Counted from the stretch's first letter, positions 16,465 through 25,888 are shown. The stretch: DNA of 64,000 bases from Aquitalea magnusonii (GCF_003202035.1 NZ_QJKC01000002.1:1-64000), one strand, 5' to 3'. Numbers and translations are program-made. The notes: generated by a model not told the origin, from the letters alone.

Positions 16465-16960
16465 CTTGATGTTGTTCCAGCAAGGCAAGAATGAAACGGA
16501 CAAGGCCGGCGGCATCGTTCCGGGTAAAAGCGGGTAGCGCAGTCGCCAGTGGTGCATCGGAAACCACCGCCAGCACCTGAGCATCGTCGAGGTAAAGCGG
16601 CGCATGGCCCAGCGCCGGATCATACACTTCCAGCTTGGGAATGGCTTCGTGCTTGAAGCCTTCGGCCAGCACCAGATCACAGGGACGCAGGGCTGCGACA
16701 TGGGCGGCCAGCGGCGCATCATTGCCCTGCGGCAGGGTTTCCACCAGCAGGCGGCGCTGCGCCCCTGCCAGCAAGACCTGCCGCGCGCCGGCCTGGCGAT
16801 GCCGCCAGCTGTCCTTGCCGGGCTGGTCCCAGTCCACATCGTGGTGCGTGTGCTTGATCACGGCCACATCCACGCCAGCGGCCAGCAGCAGCGGAATGAT
16901 TTTTTCCAGCAAGGTGGTCTTGCCGCTGCCGGAATAGCCGGCGACTCCCAGAACATACAT
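16451..16960 (-). CDS. mobB: molybdopterin-guanine dinucleotide biosynthesis protein MobB
   Basis: 169 residues from ATG 16960 (MYVLGVAGYSGSGKTTLLEK). The P-loop GYSGSGKT and the metal/nucleotide motif IKHTHHDVDWDQPGKDSWRH are typical. MobB is a GTPase that assists formation of the guanine dinucleotide form of molybdenum cofactor. It is the first gene of mobB-moeA-ferredoxin. No mobA is seen nearby. Confidence 0.92.
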   Translation of the reverse strand: MYVLGVAGYSGSGKTTLLEKIIPLLLAAGVDVAVIKHTHHDVDWDQPGKDSWRHRQAGARQVLLAGAQRRLLVETLPQGNDAPLAAHVAALRPCDLVLAEGFKHEAIPKLEVYDPALGHAPLYLDDAQVLAVVSDAPLATALPAFTRNDAAGLVRFILALLEQHQDAHR

Positions 16961-17050
16961 GGCGGCGCTACTCGATAAAATGGGGCAGGAGCGCATCATA
17001 ACATGTGCCCCTGCCCCATCATTCAGCCGGATGACCTAGTTATTCGGTAC

Positions 17051-17269
17051 TCAGGCCACCGCCCGGGCAAAATGAGTCGTCTGCTCCTCGGGCTGTTCGA
17101 AACGCTTCCAGTCCACGATCATCACCTGGCTCAGCCCGCAATCCAGCGCCAGTTGCGCCTCGATTTCTTCCAGCACCTGATGACAATGGATACTGCCATT
17201 GATGGCGACTTCGGCACGCCGCATGACCGTGTCGTCGGGCGTGACAAACCAGATGCAATAGCGACTCAT
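17051..17269 (-). CDS. small protein of unknown function
   Basis: 72 residues from ATG 17269, with a very strong ribosome-binding site AAGGAGGGG four bases upstream. Begins MSRYCIWFVTPDDTVMRRAE and ends in THFARAVA. It has no signal peptide or membrane segment, and Cys residues at 5, 32 and about 45. I do not recognise a family. It lies between mobB and the AspA-like gene in the same direction and probably has its own promoter. Confidence 0.6.
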   Translation of the reverse strand: MSRYCIWFVTPDDTVMRRAEVAINGSIHCHQVLEEIEAQLALDCGLSQVMIVDWKRFEQPEEQTTHFARAVA

Positions 17270-17449
17270 GCTGCCCCTCCTTCCTGTAGATGCACTTACC
17301 TTACCAATATCGGTGCAAGCGGCAGCAAACTGCAAGTTTTCGACCACGGCAAAGCCATGGCAACCGTGACTAGGGATGGAAAACACCACAAACCACCCGC
17401 CCTGCACTTGCCCTTGCGCACCCGGCAGGCTAGTGCCGGGCCGCGCGCG

Positions 17450-18574
17450 CTAGGCTCCCAGCAGATTGCCCTTGCCTAGCGGGCTGGCCCCGGCGATCTT
17501 AGCCACCGTGCCACCACAGGTGACATAGGGATGGCGGGCAAACACATAGAACACCCCGGCCGTGCCCGCGCGCAGGATGGTGCTGCTGCCGCTGACGGGG
17601 TCGATCACCTCGGCGATGGCATCGCCCGCCTGCACCACGCTGCCCAGCTCGGCCAGGCTGACAATCACCCCGGCATGCGGCGCGATCAGGGTTTCCGAGC
17701 CATCCAGCGGCGTGGCCGGATGCGGCAGTGCCGGGACCGGCCGCGCTGCGCCACGGATCACGCCGCAGCCGGTCAGGTAATGCAGAATGGCCTGACTGTC
17801 CTGATCGGCCAGCGCATGGCTGACATCACCCTCGCCGCGCAGCTCCACCGTCACCGCCACGCTGTCGAATGGCACGGGGAATTGCGGCAAGGCAGCTCGA
17901 ATCTTGGCCCAGGGCAGGAAGATCGCTTCGTCGAAGGGCATCACGCCATAGGCATCGGCCAGCAGGGACGCCCCGCATTGCAGGTGGGCAGCCAGCGCCT
18001 CCACCAGCGGCCAGTGCTCGCTATGCGCGTAAATATGTACCGGGCCGGCAAAGTCGCAGTGCAGGTCCAGCACCAGATCGGCATCGATGGCCAGCAGATG
18101 CAGGGTCTGGCGCAGGCTTTGCAGCTCGGTGTTGACCGGCTCGGCCGCAATGGCAGCACGCAGCGCCTGGCGGATGATGTCGCGGTTGGCATGGGCATCC
18201 TGCGTCAGGCTATCGGCCAGCTGCGGCAGCACGCGGGCCGAAGGTTCGCTGTACAGGCGGTTGAAGTTTTCCCCGCTTTCCAGATCGAAACGGCCTTGCG
18301 GCTGGTAATGCAGCTGCTGGGCCAGGCCGATGGGATTGGCCACCGGCACCAGCACGATCTCGGCCTGCAACAGGCCCTGCTGCTCCAGCGCAGCAAACTG
18401 CTGGCGCAGCTTGTGCGCCACCAGCATGCCGGGAATCTCCCCCGCATGCAGGCTGGCCTGGATATACACCTTGCGCGGCCAGCCACCTGTTCCGGCAGCG
18501 CCGAAATGAAAGCTGGTGATGCTGCGCTGGGTGCCCAGGCTGGGCGACAGCAGCGGGTGAATTTCCGTTCGCAT
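17450..18574 (-). CDS. succinylglutamate desuccinylase/aspartoacylase-family hydrolase
   Basis: 374 residues from ATG 18574, after CAGGAG. HAGEIPG gives the zinc-binding HxxE, and LVLDLHCD the third zinc histidine of this carboxypeptidase-like family. NPIGLAQ and GENFNRLYS are substrate-site motifs. The C-terminal 110 residues (from about 295, LIAPHAGVIVSL) form a lipoyl-like barrel. Such enzymes hydrolyse N-acyl amino acids. The gene follows the ABC ATPase gene by 34 bases, so the transporter probably supplies its substrate. The specific acyl amino acid cannot be read from sequence. Confidence 0.82.
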   Translation of the reverse strand: MRTEIHPLLSPSLGTQRSITSFHFGAAGTGGWPRKVYIQASLHAGEIPGMLVAHKLRQQFAALEQQGLLQAEIVLVPVANPIGLAQQLHYQPQGRFDLESGENFNRLYSEPSARVLPQLADSLTQDAHANRDIIRQALRAAIAAEPVNTELQSLRQTLHLLAIDADLVLDLHCDFAGPVHIYAHSEHWPLVEALAAHLQCGASLLADAYGVMPFDEAIFLPWAKIRAALPQFPVPFDSVAVTVELRGEGDVSHALADQDSQAILHYLTGCGVIRGAARPVPALPHPATPLDGSETLIAPHAGVIVSLAELGSVVQAGDAIAEVIDPVSGSSTILRAGTAGVFYVFARHPYVTCGGTVAKIAGASPLGKGNLLGA

Positions 18575-18608
18575 GAATGACTCCTGATGATGTGAGATGC
18601 CGGCAGTA

Positions 18609-19376
18609 TTACTTCAGGCTGCCGGACAAAAACTGCTGCAAGCGTTCGCTTTTGGGCTGGCTGAGCACCTGGGCCGGGTGGCCTTCTTCCTCGATCCGCC
18701 CCTGGTGCAGGAAGATGACATGATTGGACACATTGCGGGCAAAGCCCATCTCGTGCGTCACCACCACCATGGTGCGGCCCTCCTCGGCCAGTGCCTGCAT
18801 CACCCGCAGCACTTCGCCCACCAGCTCCGGATCGAGCGCCGAGGTGGGTTCGTCAAACAGCATCACCTCCGGCTCCATCGCCAGGGCACGGGCAATGGCC
18901 ACCCGCTGCTGCTGGCCACCGGACAGATGGGCCGGGTATTTGTTTTCCTGCTGCTCGGTCAGCCCCACCTTGGCCAGGTATTTGCGTGCGCGCTGCAGCG
19001 CTTCGGCACGGCTCAGGCCCAGCACATGCATGGGCGCTTCCATGATGTTTTCCAGCACGGTCATGTGTGACCACAGATTGAAATGCTGGAACACCATGGA
19101 CAGCTCGGTGCGCATTTTCTGCAATTGTTTCGGATCACGCGGACGCTGGCTACCCTTTTTGTCCAGCACGGTCTGCAGCAGCTCGCCATTCAGGCTGATT
19201 TCGCCGGCGCAAGGCTGCTCCAGAAAGTTGATGCAGCGCAAAAAGGTGCTCTTGCCCGAGCCGGACGAGCCGATGATGCTGATCACATCGCCGGCCCTGG
19301 CCTTGAGCGAAACCCCCTTGAGCACTTCATGCTGGCCGTATTTCTTGTGCAGGCCGTTCACAGTCAATTTGTACAT
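18609..19376 (-). CDS. polar amino-acid ABC transporter ATPase (HisP/ArtP type)
   Basis: 255 residues from ATG 19376. Walker [10 protein letters not shown], signature [10 protein letters not shown], Walker [17 protein letters not shown] and [10 protein letters not shown] match the HisP/GlnQ group. The insert [12 protein letters not shown]-like [17 protein letters not shown] is typical. It energises uptake through the two permeases encoded upstream (19398-20797). Spacing to the permease gene is 21 bases. No binding-protein gene is in the window, so the pair must borrow one from elsewhere. Confidence 0.9.
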   Translation of the reverse strand: MYKLTVNGLHKKYGQHEVLKGVSLKARAGDVISIIGSSGSGKSTFLRCINFLEQPCAGEISLNGELLQTVLDKKGSQRPRDPKQLQKMRTELSMVFQHFNLWSHMTVLENIMEAPMHVLGLSRAEALQRARKYLAKVGLTEQQENKYPAHLSGGQQQRVAIARALAMEPEVMLFDEPTSALDPELVGEVLRVMQALAEEGRTMVVVTHEMGFARNVSNHVIFLHQGRIEEEGHPAQVLSQPKSERLQQFLSGSLK

Positions 19377-19397
19377 GGCAATCTTTCCGAATCCGTA

Positions 19398-20111
19398 TCA
19401 ATGGCCCATGGGGCGCAAAAAGGCCAGCCAGCGTTTTTCACACAGGCGGAACAGCCCGACCAGGGCAAAGGCGATGCAGGCATACAGCACGGCGGCGATG
19501 CCGAAGGCCTCGAAGGAGGCGTAAGTCGCGGCATTGACATCGCGCGCCACCTTGAGGATGTCCGGCACCGTGGCGGTAAAGGCCACGGTGGTGGCGTGCA
19601 GCATCAGGATGACTTCATTGCTGTAGTAAGGCAGTGCCCGGCGCAGCATGGCGGGAATGATGATGCGGGTGTACTTGACCCAGGGCGACATGCCCAGCGC
19701 GCGTGCCGCTTCGATTTCGCCATAGGGAATGGCGCGGATGGCGCCGGCAAAGATCTCGGTGGTATAGGCGCAGGTATTGAGGGCAAAGGCCAGGATGGTG
19801 CAGTTGAGACCCTCGCGGAAAAAGTGCTCCAGCAGGTCGACCGAGCGCACCACATGCAGGCTGTACACCCCCGAGTAAAAGATCAGCAGCTGGATATACA
19901 AGGGCGTGCCGCGAAACACATAGGTATAGAACCATACCGGCCCGCTGATCCAGCGCCGCGACGACACCCGCGCCACCGCCAGCGGGATGGACAGGCAAAA
20001 GCCGCAGGCAACCGAGGCAATCAGCAGCCACAGGGTCATGGCCACGCCGGACAGGTGATAGCCGTCGTTCCACAGCCAGGCCTGCCAGTAATTCTGGATG
20101 ATCTCGCTCAT
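19398..20111 (-). CDS. polar amino-acid ABC transporter permease (HisM type)
   Basis: 237 residues from ATG 20111, which overlaps the stop of the upstream permease by 4 bases. Family features are FRGTPLYIQLLIFY after the third membrane segment and the EAA loop EIEAARALGMSPW. Five to six membrane segments are visible. It pairs with the HisQ-type permease to form the channel. Confidence 0.9.
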   Translation of the reverse strand: MSEIIQNYWQAWLWNDGYHLSGVAMTLWLLIASVACGFCLSIPLAVARVSSRRWISGPVWFYTYVFRGTPLYIQLLIFYSGVYSLHVVRSVDLLEHFFREGLNCTILAFALNTCAYTTEIFAGAIRAIPYGEIEAARALGMSPWVKYTRIIIPAMLRRALPYYSNEVILMLHATTVAFTATVPDILKVARDVNAATYASFEAFGIAAVLYACIAFALVGLFRLCEKRWLAFLRPMGH

Positions 20112-20797
20112 AGCACCGCCTTGCGCACACCGGCCGAGTAATGGTTTTCCAGCCAGATCAGCAGCAGATTGGACACGGTGGTGATCAGCAGGTACATCAG
20201 CGCGCCCACCACGGCAAACAGGAACATCTGCATGGTGGCCTTGCCGGCGTCCTGGGTGGCCTTGACGATGTCGGCCAGCCCGATGATGGACACCAGCGCG
20301 GTGGCCTTGATCAGCACCTGCCAGTTATTGGCAATGCCCGGCAGGGCAAAGCGCATCATCTGCGGAAACAACACCCGGCGAAAGCTCTGCCATGGCGTCA
20401 TGCCATAGGCGATGGCCGCTTCGATCTGCCCAGCCGGCACCGACAGGAAGGCGCCGCGAAAGGTCTCGGTGAAATAGGCGCCATAGATGAAGGCCAGGGT
20501 CACCACGCCGGCCAGAAAGGGGTCGATGTCGATCTGCGCCAAGCCCAGCGCCTCGGTGCACTGGTTCAGCCCCAGTTGCAGGCTGTAGAACAGCAGCAGC
20601 ATCAGCACCAGGTCGGGCACGCTGCGAATCAAGGTGGTATAGGCGGTGGCCCAGCCACGCAGTAGACGGCCCTTGGCCAGCCGGGAACTGGCACCGGCCA
20701 GACCGATCAGCATGGCCAGGATCAGCGACAACAGCGACAGCTTCAGTGTCACCCAAGTACCCGCCAGAATGAGCGGGCCGAATCCGGACAGGAACAT
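20108..20797 (-). CDS. polar amino-acid ABC transporter permease (HisQ type)
   Basis: 229 residues from ATG 20797, with AGGAG seven bases upstream. IRSVPDLVLMLLLFYS and the EAA loop QIEAAIAYGMTPWQSFRRV are typical. The reading frame extends upstream to 20983 without a stop, but that extension has no membrane character and its last part overlaps a separate short ORF. The ribosome-binding site of this gene lies within the end of that 31-codon leader ORF (20800-20895). Confidence 0.9.
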   Translation of the reverse strand: MFLSGFGPLILAGTWVTLKLSLLSLILAMLIGLAGASSRLAKGRLLRGWATAYTTLIRSVPDLVLMLLLFYSLQLGLNQCTEALGLAQIDIDPFLAGVVTLAFIYGAYFTETFRGAFLSVPAGQIEAAIAYGMTPWQSFRRVLFPQMMRFALPGIANNWQVLIKATALVSIIGLADIVKATQDAGKATMQMFLFAVVGALMYLLITTVSNLLLIWLENHYSAGVRKAVL

Positions 20798-20799
20798 GG

Positions 20800-20895
20800 C
20801 TATCTCCTGACGGAAGGACACGGTGAATGATGGGAATGGCGCACGGCAGCAGCTGACGCTGCCAGCCGGATCTGGCGGGCAGAAGGGTGGTTCAT
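20800..20895 (-). CDS. 31-residue leader ORF upstream of the permease genes
   Basis: ATG at 20895 follows GGAGAAATGTC; the peptide is basic, includes RHSHHS, and ends RR. Its stop codon TAG overlaps the AGGAGATAG that serves as the next gene's ribosome-binding site, so its translation would deliver ribosomes to the permease start. Histidine and arginine residues near its end recall attenuator leaders of amino-acid operons, but the run is short. It may equally be a coupling ORF with no specific role. Confidence 0.45.
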   Translation of the reverse strand: MNHPSARQIRLAASAAAVRHSHHSPCPSVRR

Positions 20896-21020
20896 GACAT
20901 TTCTCCTGGTAGAGGGTAAAGCGACCGGTCGGCCGTCCTTGCTGGACGATTCTCAGCCGGTCGCGCCCGGCGATGGCAGCCATTGCGGCAACACATCTGT
21001 CACGATCCTAATCAAGCCTT

Positions 21021-21034
21021 ATTGTATATACAAT
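21021..21034. promoter_or_regulatory. HutC/GntR-like operator 1
   Basis: ATTGTATATACAAT is a perfect 14-bp palindrome containing TGTATATACA, the core recognised by HutC-type GntR regulators of histidine utilisation. Confidence 0.6.
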
Positions 21035-21217
21035 GATTTTTTATTGTGCATGCGCAGCATGCCAGCAGCGGAGACACAGCCGCCTGCCAGATAGACATGC
21101 GTATGAAACAAAGAGGGAAATAGCGGCAAATAACTGTTTTTGTTGCAATATAAATCAGGCCGCTCATGCAGATCGGCACCAACGGAGCGGCTGGATCTGG
21201 CAGCAAGCCGCCATGAT

Positions 21218-21229
21218 TTGTATATGCAA
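21218..21229. promoter_or_regulatory. HutC/GntR-like operator 2
   Basis: TTGTATATGCAA differs by one base from the palindrome of operator 1 and lies about 196 bp from it, far enough for DNA looping. Confidence 0.45.
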
Positions 21230-21266
21230 TTATCGCAAAAGTGTTGCGGCCAGCACCAAAACCGGC

Positions 21267-21767
21267 TCAGGCCAGCACGGCGCGCAAGGCCAACCAGCGG
21301 CTCAGTTTGGCTGGATAAGACAGGGTATAGGCAGGACTGGAAGAAGGCAGATCAAACAGCAATGGCTGGCTGACCATGCCCGCCAGCTGCTTGCGGCCGA
21401 TGCTTGCCGCGGTGCCGCCATTGAAGGCAATGGCACGCAAGGCCGGCAGGCTGGCACACAGCGCCGGCAGGTCATTGGGGCTGAGGTCGCGGATGGCTGC
21501 ATCCAGGCTGCCCGGCCGCCGTGCTTGCGCCACCACATCCCACAGCCCGATACCGTGTTGTTGCAGTGCCGCCAGCCGGCTTGGGTAGTCCAGCCCCGGC
21601 AGATCATCATCCAGCAGCTCGCCCAGCAAACGCCAGAACTGGTTGCGCGGGTGGGCATAGTATTGCGCCGCCCGCAGCGAAGCATCGCCGGGCAAGGACC
21701 CCAGGATCAGCAAACGGGTTTGCGCATTCACCACCGGCGGGAAACAGGATTTGGCGCTATCGCTCAT
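21267..21767 (-). CDS. DNA-deoxyinosine glycosylase (uracil-DNA glycosylase superfamily)
   Basis: 166 residues from ATG 21767. LLILGSLPGDASLRAAQYYA and HPRNQFWRLLGELL are the N-terminal motif of family 6 (hypoxanthine) DNA glycosylases. FNGGTAAS and LPSSSPAYTLS are the downstream substrate-site motifs. It removes deaminated adenine from DNA in base-excision repair. It follows rnhB by 12 bases and closes the large housekeeping block. Confidence 0.82.
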   Translation of the reverse strand: MSDSAKSCFPPVVNAQTRLLILGSLPGDASLRAAQYYAHPRNQFWRLLGELLDDDLPGLDYPSRLAALQQHGIGLWDVVAQARRPGSLDAAIRDLSPNDLPALCASLPALRAIAFNGGTAASIGRKQLAGMVSQPLLFDLPSSSPAYTLSYPAKLSRWLALRAVLA

Positions 21768-21779
21768 GGGCAGCAGCAG

Positions 21780-22397
21780 CTAGAACAGCTGACCCTGCTG
21801 CCGGGCCAGCCAGGCCTTGACCGGGCCAAAGGATTTGCGATGCGCCGCCAGCACACCATGCGCTTCCAGCGCAGCCAGGTGTTCGGCGGTGGGATAGCCC
21901 TTGTGGCGGGCAAAGCCGTATTGCGGATGCAGGGCATCCAGCGCCACCAGCTCGGCATCGCGAGCGGTCTTGGCCAGGATGGAGGCGGCGGAAATGGCCT
22001 GCACCTTGGCATCGCCCTTGACGATGGCTTCCGCCGGCAGGCTGATCTGCCTGGGTACGCGATTGCCATCGATCAGCACCCTGCCCGGCTGTGTTGCCAG
22101 CCCGTCCACCGCCCGGCTCATCGCCAGCATGGTGGCGTGCAGGATATTCAGCTGGTCGATTTCCTCGACGCTGGCACTGGCGATACACCAGGCCAGCGCA
22201 TCGCGTTTGATGAGGACGGCCAGGGCATCGCGCCTGACCTCGCTCAATACCTTGGAATCGGCCAGCCCGGCAATGGGCCGCGCCGGATCGAGAATCACCG
22301 CGGCGGCAAACACCGCCCCGGCCAGCGGGCCGCGTCCGGCCTCATCCACGCCGGCGATCAGCTCGTCAGCGGCCAGCAGGCTCAGGCGCTGTGACAT
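21780..22397 (-). CDS. rnhB: ribonuclease HII
   Basis: 205 residues from ATG 22397. [13 protein letters not shown] carries the catalytic Asp-Glu, and [16 protein letters not shown] and [11 protein letters not shown] carry the remaining acidic residues. It removes ribonucleotides and RNA primers from DNA. The start overlaps the end of lpxB by 16 bases, a common lpxB-rnhB arrangement. Confidence 0.93.
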   Translation of the reverse strand: MSQRLSLLAADELIAGVDEAGRGPLAGAVFAAAVILDPARPIAGLADSKVLSEVRRDALAVLIKRDALAWCIASASVEEIDQLNILHATMLAMSRAVDGLATQPGRVLIDGNRVPRQISLPAEAIVKGDAKVQAISAASILAKTARDAELVALDALHPQYGFARHKGYPTAEHLAALEAHGVLAAHRKSFGPVKAWLARQQGQLF

Positions 22398-23560
22398 CCG
22401 GCCTCCTGCAATACGGCGGTGGCAGCCAGTTCCGCCGTATCGGCCAGCAGTGACTGATGCAGATCGGTAAAGGCCTGCACCATCTCCACCCTGGCATCCT
22501 GATCGACATACAGGCGCTTGACCTCGGCCGCCAGCTTCACTGCCGTGGCATCCTTTTGCAGCAGTTCCGGCACCACAAAGCGGCCACACAGGATATTGGG
22601 CAGCCCCACATACGGCAGCTTGATCTTGCGCTTGACCAGCTGATAGGTGAGCCAGGACAGCTTGTAGCTGATTACCATCGGTCGCTTGGCCAGTGCCACT
22701 TCCAGTGTGGCGGTGCCACTGGTGACCAGCACCACATCGCTGGCAATCATCGCCATCTGCGCATGGCCGAACAGCTTGCGCAGCGGCAGATCCCAGGCTT
22801 TGTGGCGGGTCAGCAAGCGGTCGAACAGATCCATGGTGGCGCGGGTGGCCAGGGGCACCAGGAAAGTGGCATCCGGATAATCGCGCAGCAGGATGCGCGC
22901 CGCCTCGATATACAGCGGGGCCATGAATTCCAGCTCGCTCTTGCGGCTACCCGGCATCAGGGTGAATACCGGCGCCTGCCGTGGCAAACCCAGCTGTTCG
23001 CGCATGGCCAGCTGGTCCGGCACCATGGGGATGGCATGGGCCAGCGGATGGCCAACAAAGTCCGCCCGCACCTTGGCTTGCTGGTACAGCGCTGGCTCCA
23101 TCGGAAACAGGCAGAGCACGCGATTGACTGCCTTGCCTATCTTGTAGATACGCTCCAGCCGCCATGCCCATACCGAGGGGCTGACATAGTGCACGGTGGC
23201 AATGCCGCTTTTCTTCAAAGCCGCTTCCAGCGCCAGATTGAAGTCCGGCGCATCCACCCCGATAAACACATCCGGCTTTTCGGCCTGCAACTGTGCGCGC
23301 AGAGTGCGGCGGATACGCAGCAGCTCAGGCAGACAGCGCAGCACCTCGGCATAGCCGCGCACGGCCAGTTTTTCCTGCGGCACCATCGAGGTAAAACCTC
23401 GCGCTTCCATGCGCGGGCCGCCGATACCGGCAAATTCGATATCCGCATGGCGCGCTTGCAGCGCCTCCATCAGGTGGGCTGCCAGCAGATCGCCAGAGGC
23501 TTCGCCAGCCACCATGGCCACCTTGAGCGCGCCTTTACGCTTGAACAAGGGTTCGGACAT
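22382..23560 (-). CDS. lpxB: lipid-A-disaccharide synthase
   Basis: 392 residues from ATG 23560. [20 protein letters not shown] is the N-terminal signature, with [32 protein letters not shown] and [10 protein letters not shown] following. It joins UDP-diacylglucosamine to lipid X to make the lipid A disaccharide at the inner membrane. It follows lpxA by 2 bases. Family length is normal. Confidence 0.95.
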   Translation of the reverse strand: MSEPLFKRKGALKVAMVAGEASGDLLAAHLMEALQARHADIEFAGIGGPRMEARGFTSMVPQEKLAVRGYAEVLRCLPELLRIRRTLRAQLQAEKPDVFIGVDAPDFNLALEAALKKSGIATVHYVSPSVWAWRLERIYKIGKAVNRVLCLFPMEPALYQQAKVRADFVGHPLAHAIPMVPDQLAMREQLGLPRQAPVFTLMPGSRKSELEFMAPLYIEAARILLRDYPDATFLVPLATRATMDLFDRLLTRHKAWDLPLRKLFGHAQMAMIASDVVLVTSGTATLEVALAKRPMVISYKLSWLTYQLVKRKIKLPYVGLPNILCGRFVVPELLQKDATAVKLAAEVKRLYVDQDARVEMVQAFTDLHQSLLADTAELAATAVLQEAGCHSA

Positions 23561-23562
23561 GG

Positions 23563-24339
23563 TCAGCGGATGATGCCTCGCTCGGACTGGGCAAAGAAGC
23601 GGGTAAACGGCTCCAGCTCGGCATGGCCTTGCTGGGCTTCGGCCAGGATGGCTTCCTTGGCGGCATCGTATTGCAGACCCTGGCGGTACAGCGCCTTGTA
23701 GGCATTGCGCACGCGGCGGATCTGCTCCGGCGTGAAGCCACGGCGCTTCAGGCCCTCGGCATTGATGCCGGCCGGCACCGCACGGTTGCCATGCGCCATC
23801 ACATACGGCGGCACGTCCTGCGCCACCGCACTGGCAAAGGCGGTCATGGCGTGATCGCCGATGATGGCAAACTGGTGCACGCTGGTGAAACCACCCAGGA
23901 TCACCCAGTCGCCGATATGCACATGGCCGCCCAGGGTGGCGTTATTGGCAAAAATGGTGTGATTGCCAATCTGGCAGTCATGGCCCAGATGCACATAGGC
24001 CATGATCCAGTTGTCGTTGCCCAGGCGGGTGACACCCACATCCTGCGCGGTACCGATATTGAAGGTGCAGAATTCGCGGATGGTGTTGTTGTCACCGATT
24101 TCCAGCCGGGTCGGCTCGCCTGCGTATTTCTTGTCCTGCGGGATGGCGCCCAGCGAGCTGAACTGGAAAATGCGGTTGTTCTTGCCGATGCTGGTATGGC
24201 CTTCGATCACCACGTGCGGCCCCACCCAGGTGCCGCTGTCTATGCTGACATCCGGCCCGATGATGGAGTAGGCACCGATTTCCACATCGGCGGCGATGCT
24301 GGCTTTGGGATCAACAATGGCTGTCGGGTGAATGGCCAT
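23563..24339 (-). CDS. lpxA: acyl-ACP-UDP-N-acetylglucosamine O-acyltransferase
   Basis: 258 residues from ATG 24339 ([15 protein letters not shown]). The first 190 residues are hexapeptide repeats (left-handed beta helix), with [13 protein letters not shown] containing the catalytic His, followed by a helical C-terminus. It catalyses the first step of lipid A synthesis. It follows fabZ by 2 bases. An alternative start eight residues upstream has no support. Confidence 0.95.
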   Translation of the reverse strand: MAIHPTAIVDPKASIAADVEIGAYSIIGPDVSIDSGTWVGPHVVIEGHTSIGKNNRIFQFSSLGAIPQDKKYAGEPTRLEIGDNNTIREFCTFNIGTAQDVGVTRLGNDNWIMAYVHLGHDCQIGNHTIFANNATLGGHVHIGDWVILGGFTSVHQFAIIGDHAMTAFASAVAQDVPPYVMAHGNRAVPAGINAEGLKRRGFTPEQIRRVRNAYKALYRQGLQYDAAKEAILAEAQQGHAELEPFTRFFAQSERGIIR

Positions 24340-24341
24340 GA

Positions 24342-24794
24342 TCAGACCTCGCGCTTGGCACACATGATTTCGGCTTCACAAGCCACCTGGCCGTCCACCA
24401 GCGCACGGGCGGTGTACTTGCCGATACCACGCTTGGTGGTGATTTCTTCCACTTCAAAGATCAGCTGATCACCGGGCACGACCTGACGCTTGAAGCGCGC
24501 CTTGTCGATGCCGACAAAGAAATACAGCTCATTGTCAGCACGCGCTCCCTGGCTCTTGATCGCCAGGATGCCGGCAGCCTGTGCCAGGGCTTCGATGATC
24601 AGCACACCCGGCATCACCGGATATTGTTCGAAATGGCCACAGAAGAAGGGCTCGTTGATGGTGACGTTCTTCAGTGCCTTGATACGGGTATTCGGCACCA
24701 ATTCGGTGACACGGTCGACCAGCAGGAAGGGGTAGCGGTGCGGCAGGCACTGCATGATTTCCCGTACATCAATCGTCACGGCGTGTTCAGTCAT
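24342..24794 (-). CDS. fabZ: 3-hydroxyacyl-ACP dehydratase FabZ
   Basis: 150 residues from ATG 24794. [13 protein letters not shown] contains the catalytic His, and [20 protein letters not shown] the hot-dog helix with the catalytic Glu. It dehydrates hydroxyacyl-ACP in fatty-acid synthesis and shares the hydroxymyristoyl-ACP pool with LpxA and LpxD. It overlaps lpxD by 8 bases. Confidence 0.95.
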   Translation of the reverse strand: MTEHAVTIDVREIMQCLPHRYPFLLVDRVTELVPNTRIKALKNVTINEPFFCGHFEQYPVMPGVLIIEALAQAAGILAIKSQGARADNELYFFVGIDKARFKRQVVPGDQLIFEVEEITTKRGIGKYTARALVDGQVACEAEIMCAKREV

Positions 24795-25836
24795 TGGCGT
24801 TGTCCTCAGGTTCTTTCAGTTTGCCGATCTCGCGTTCGAGTTGTTTTATGCGCTTGGCGAGATCGTCCAGATGTCTTACATGAACGGCGTTACCCAGCCA
24901 TTCCTTCATGGTTTGCAGCGGATAGGACGAGGCATAGGTGTCCGGCTGGCGGATGGATTTGGACACCAGGGTGCCGCCACCGATATGCGTCTTGTCCGCC
25001 ACCTCGATATGGCCGACGAACATGGCCGCCCCACCGACAGTACAGTGGGCGCCGATCCGGGTGCTGCCGGCAATGCCGACACAACCGGCAATCGCCGTGT
25101 GTTCGCCGATCTGCACGTTGTGGGCAATCTGCACCAGGTTATCGATCTTGGCGCCACGGCGGATGATGGTGTCGGCCAGCGCACCGCGGTCGATGGTGGT
25201 ATTGGCCCCCACTTCGACATCATCCTCGATGATGACGCGACCGGTTTGCGGAATCTTGAACCAGTGGTCTTTGGCCCAGGCCAGGCCAAAGCCGTCGGCA
25301 CCGATCACGCTGCCGGAATGCACGGCCACACGGTTGCCCAGCAGGCAGCCGTGATAGACGCTGACATTGGGATAGAGCACCACATCATCGCCCAGCACGG
25401 TGCCGTCGCCGATCACCACGCCAGGATGCAGGATGCAGCGCTCGCCAATGACCACGTCACGGCCGATGCTGACATGCTCACGCACCTCGGCGCTGGCGGC
25501 GATGACACTGCCCTCGCCCACCACCGCAGTGGCGTGCAGGCCAGGCTGTGGCTGGGCCGGCGGATGGAACAGCGTGGCCACCTTGGCAAAGTACAGATAA
25601 GGGTCGTCCACCACGATCCAGGAGCGTGCCGGATCCAGCTCGGCCGCGAGCTTGGGGGAAACGATCACCGCGCCGGCCGCACAGCTGTCCAGCTGCTTGC
25701 GGTACTTGGGATTGGACAGAAAAGTGATATCGGCCGGCCCCGCCACATCCAGCGGTGCCAGACGCTCGACCATGCGGTCTGCGCCCTCGAGTGCGCCGCC
25801 AAGGCGGGCCACGATATGAGAAAGCGTGTACGCCAT
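24787..25836 (-). CDS. lpxD: UDP-3-O-(3-hydroxymyristoyl)glucosamine N-acyltransferase
   Basis: 349 residues from ATG 25836 (a TTG just before it is possible). An N-terminal uridine-binding domain (to about 95) is followed by long hexapeptide repeats (about 100-290). [15 protein letters not shown] carries the catalytic His, and the C-terminus is a coiled helix ([20 protein letters not shown]). It performs the third step of lipid A synthesis. No clear ribosome-binding site precedes it; instead a terminator-like hairpin ends ten bases upstream. Confidence 0.95.
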   Translation of the reverse strand: MAYTLSHIVARLGGALEGADRMVERLAPLDVAGPADITFLSNPKYRKQLDSCAAGAVIVSPKLAAELDPARSWIVVDDPYLYFAKVATLFHPPAQPQPGLHATAVVGEGSVIAASAEVREHVSIGRDVVIGERCILHPGVVIGDGTVLGDDVVLYPNVSVYHGCLLGNRVAVHSGSVIGADGFGLAWAKDHWFKIPQTGRVIIEDDVEVGANTTIDRGALADTIIRRGAKIDNLVQIAHNVQIGEHTAIAGCVGIAGSTRIGAHCTVGGAAMFVGHIEVADKTHIGGGTLVSKSIRQPDTYASSYPLQTMKEWLGNAVHVRHLDDLAKRIKQLEREIGKLKEPEDNAND

Positions 25837-25845
25837 CAAAAATGA

Positions 25846-25866
25846 AAGCCGACCACGGGTCGGCTT
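25846..25866 (-). terminator. hairpin between skp and lpxD
   Basis: AAGCCGACC/GGTCGGCTT with a 3-base loop, followed on the minus strand by TCATTTTTG that runs into the lpxD start. It can act as terminator or attenuator after skp; read-through is needed for lpxD unless a promoter lies within skp. Confidence 0.65.
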
Positions 25867-25888
25867 CTCCCGTAACTGTTAGGCAGGA

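Larger units (their letters stand above)
20896..21266. promoter_or_regulatory. regulatory region upstream of the amino-acid transporter operon
   Basis: A 371-bp stretch with no supported gene. It holds an inverted repeat GCGACCGG (20921-20928)/CCGGTCGC (20957-20964) in the expected leader RNA. It also holds two HutC/GntR-like palindromes, at 21021-21034 and 21218-21229, in AT-rich DNA. Reading frames across it have no ribosome-binding sites and are cysteine-rich, unlike real genes here. Confidence 0.6.

Noticed and set aside
21033-22394. 453-residue plus-strand frame across the regulatory region, DNA glycosylase and rnhB
   Set aside because: It overlaps two confident minus-strand genes and has a low-complexity product.
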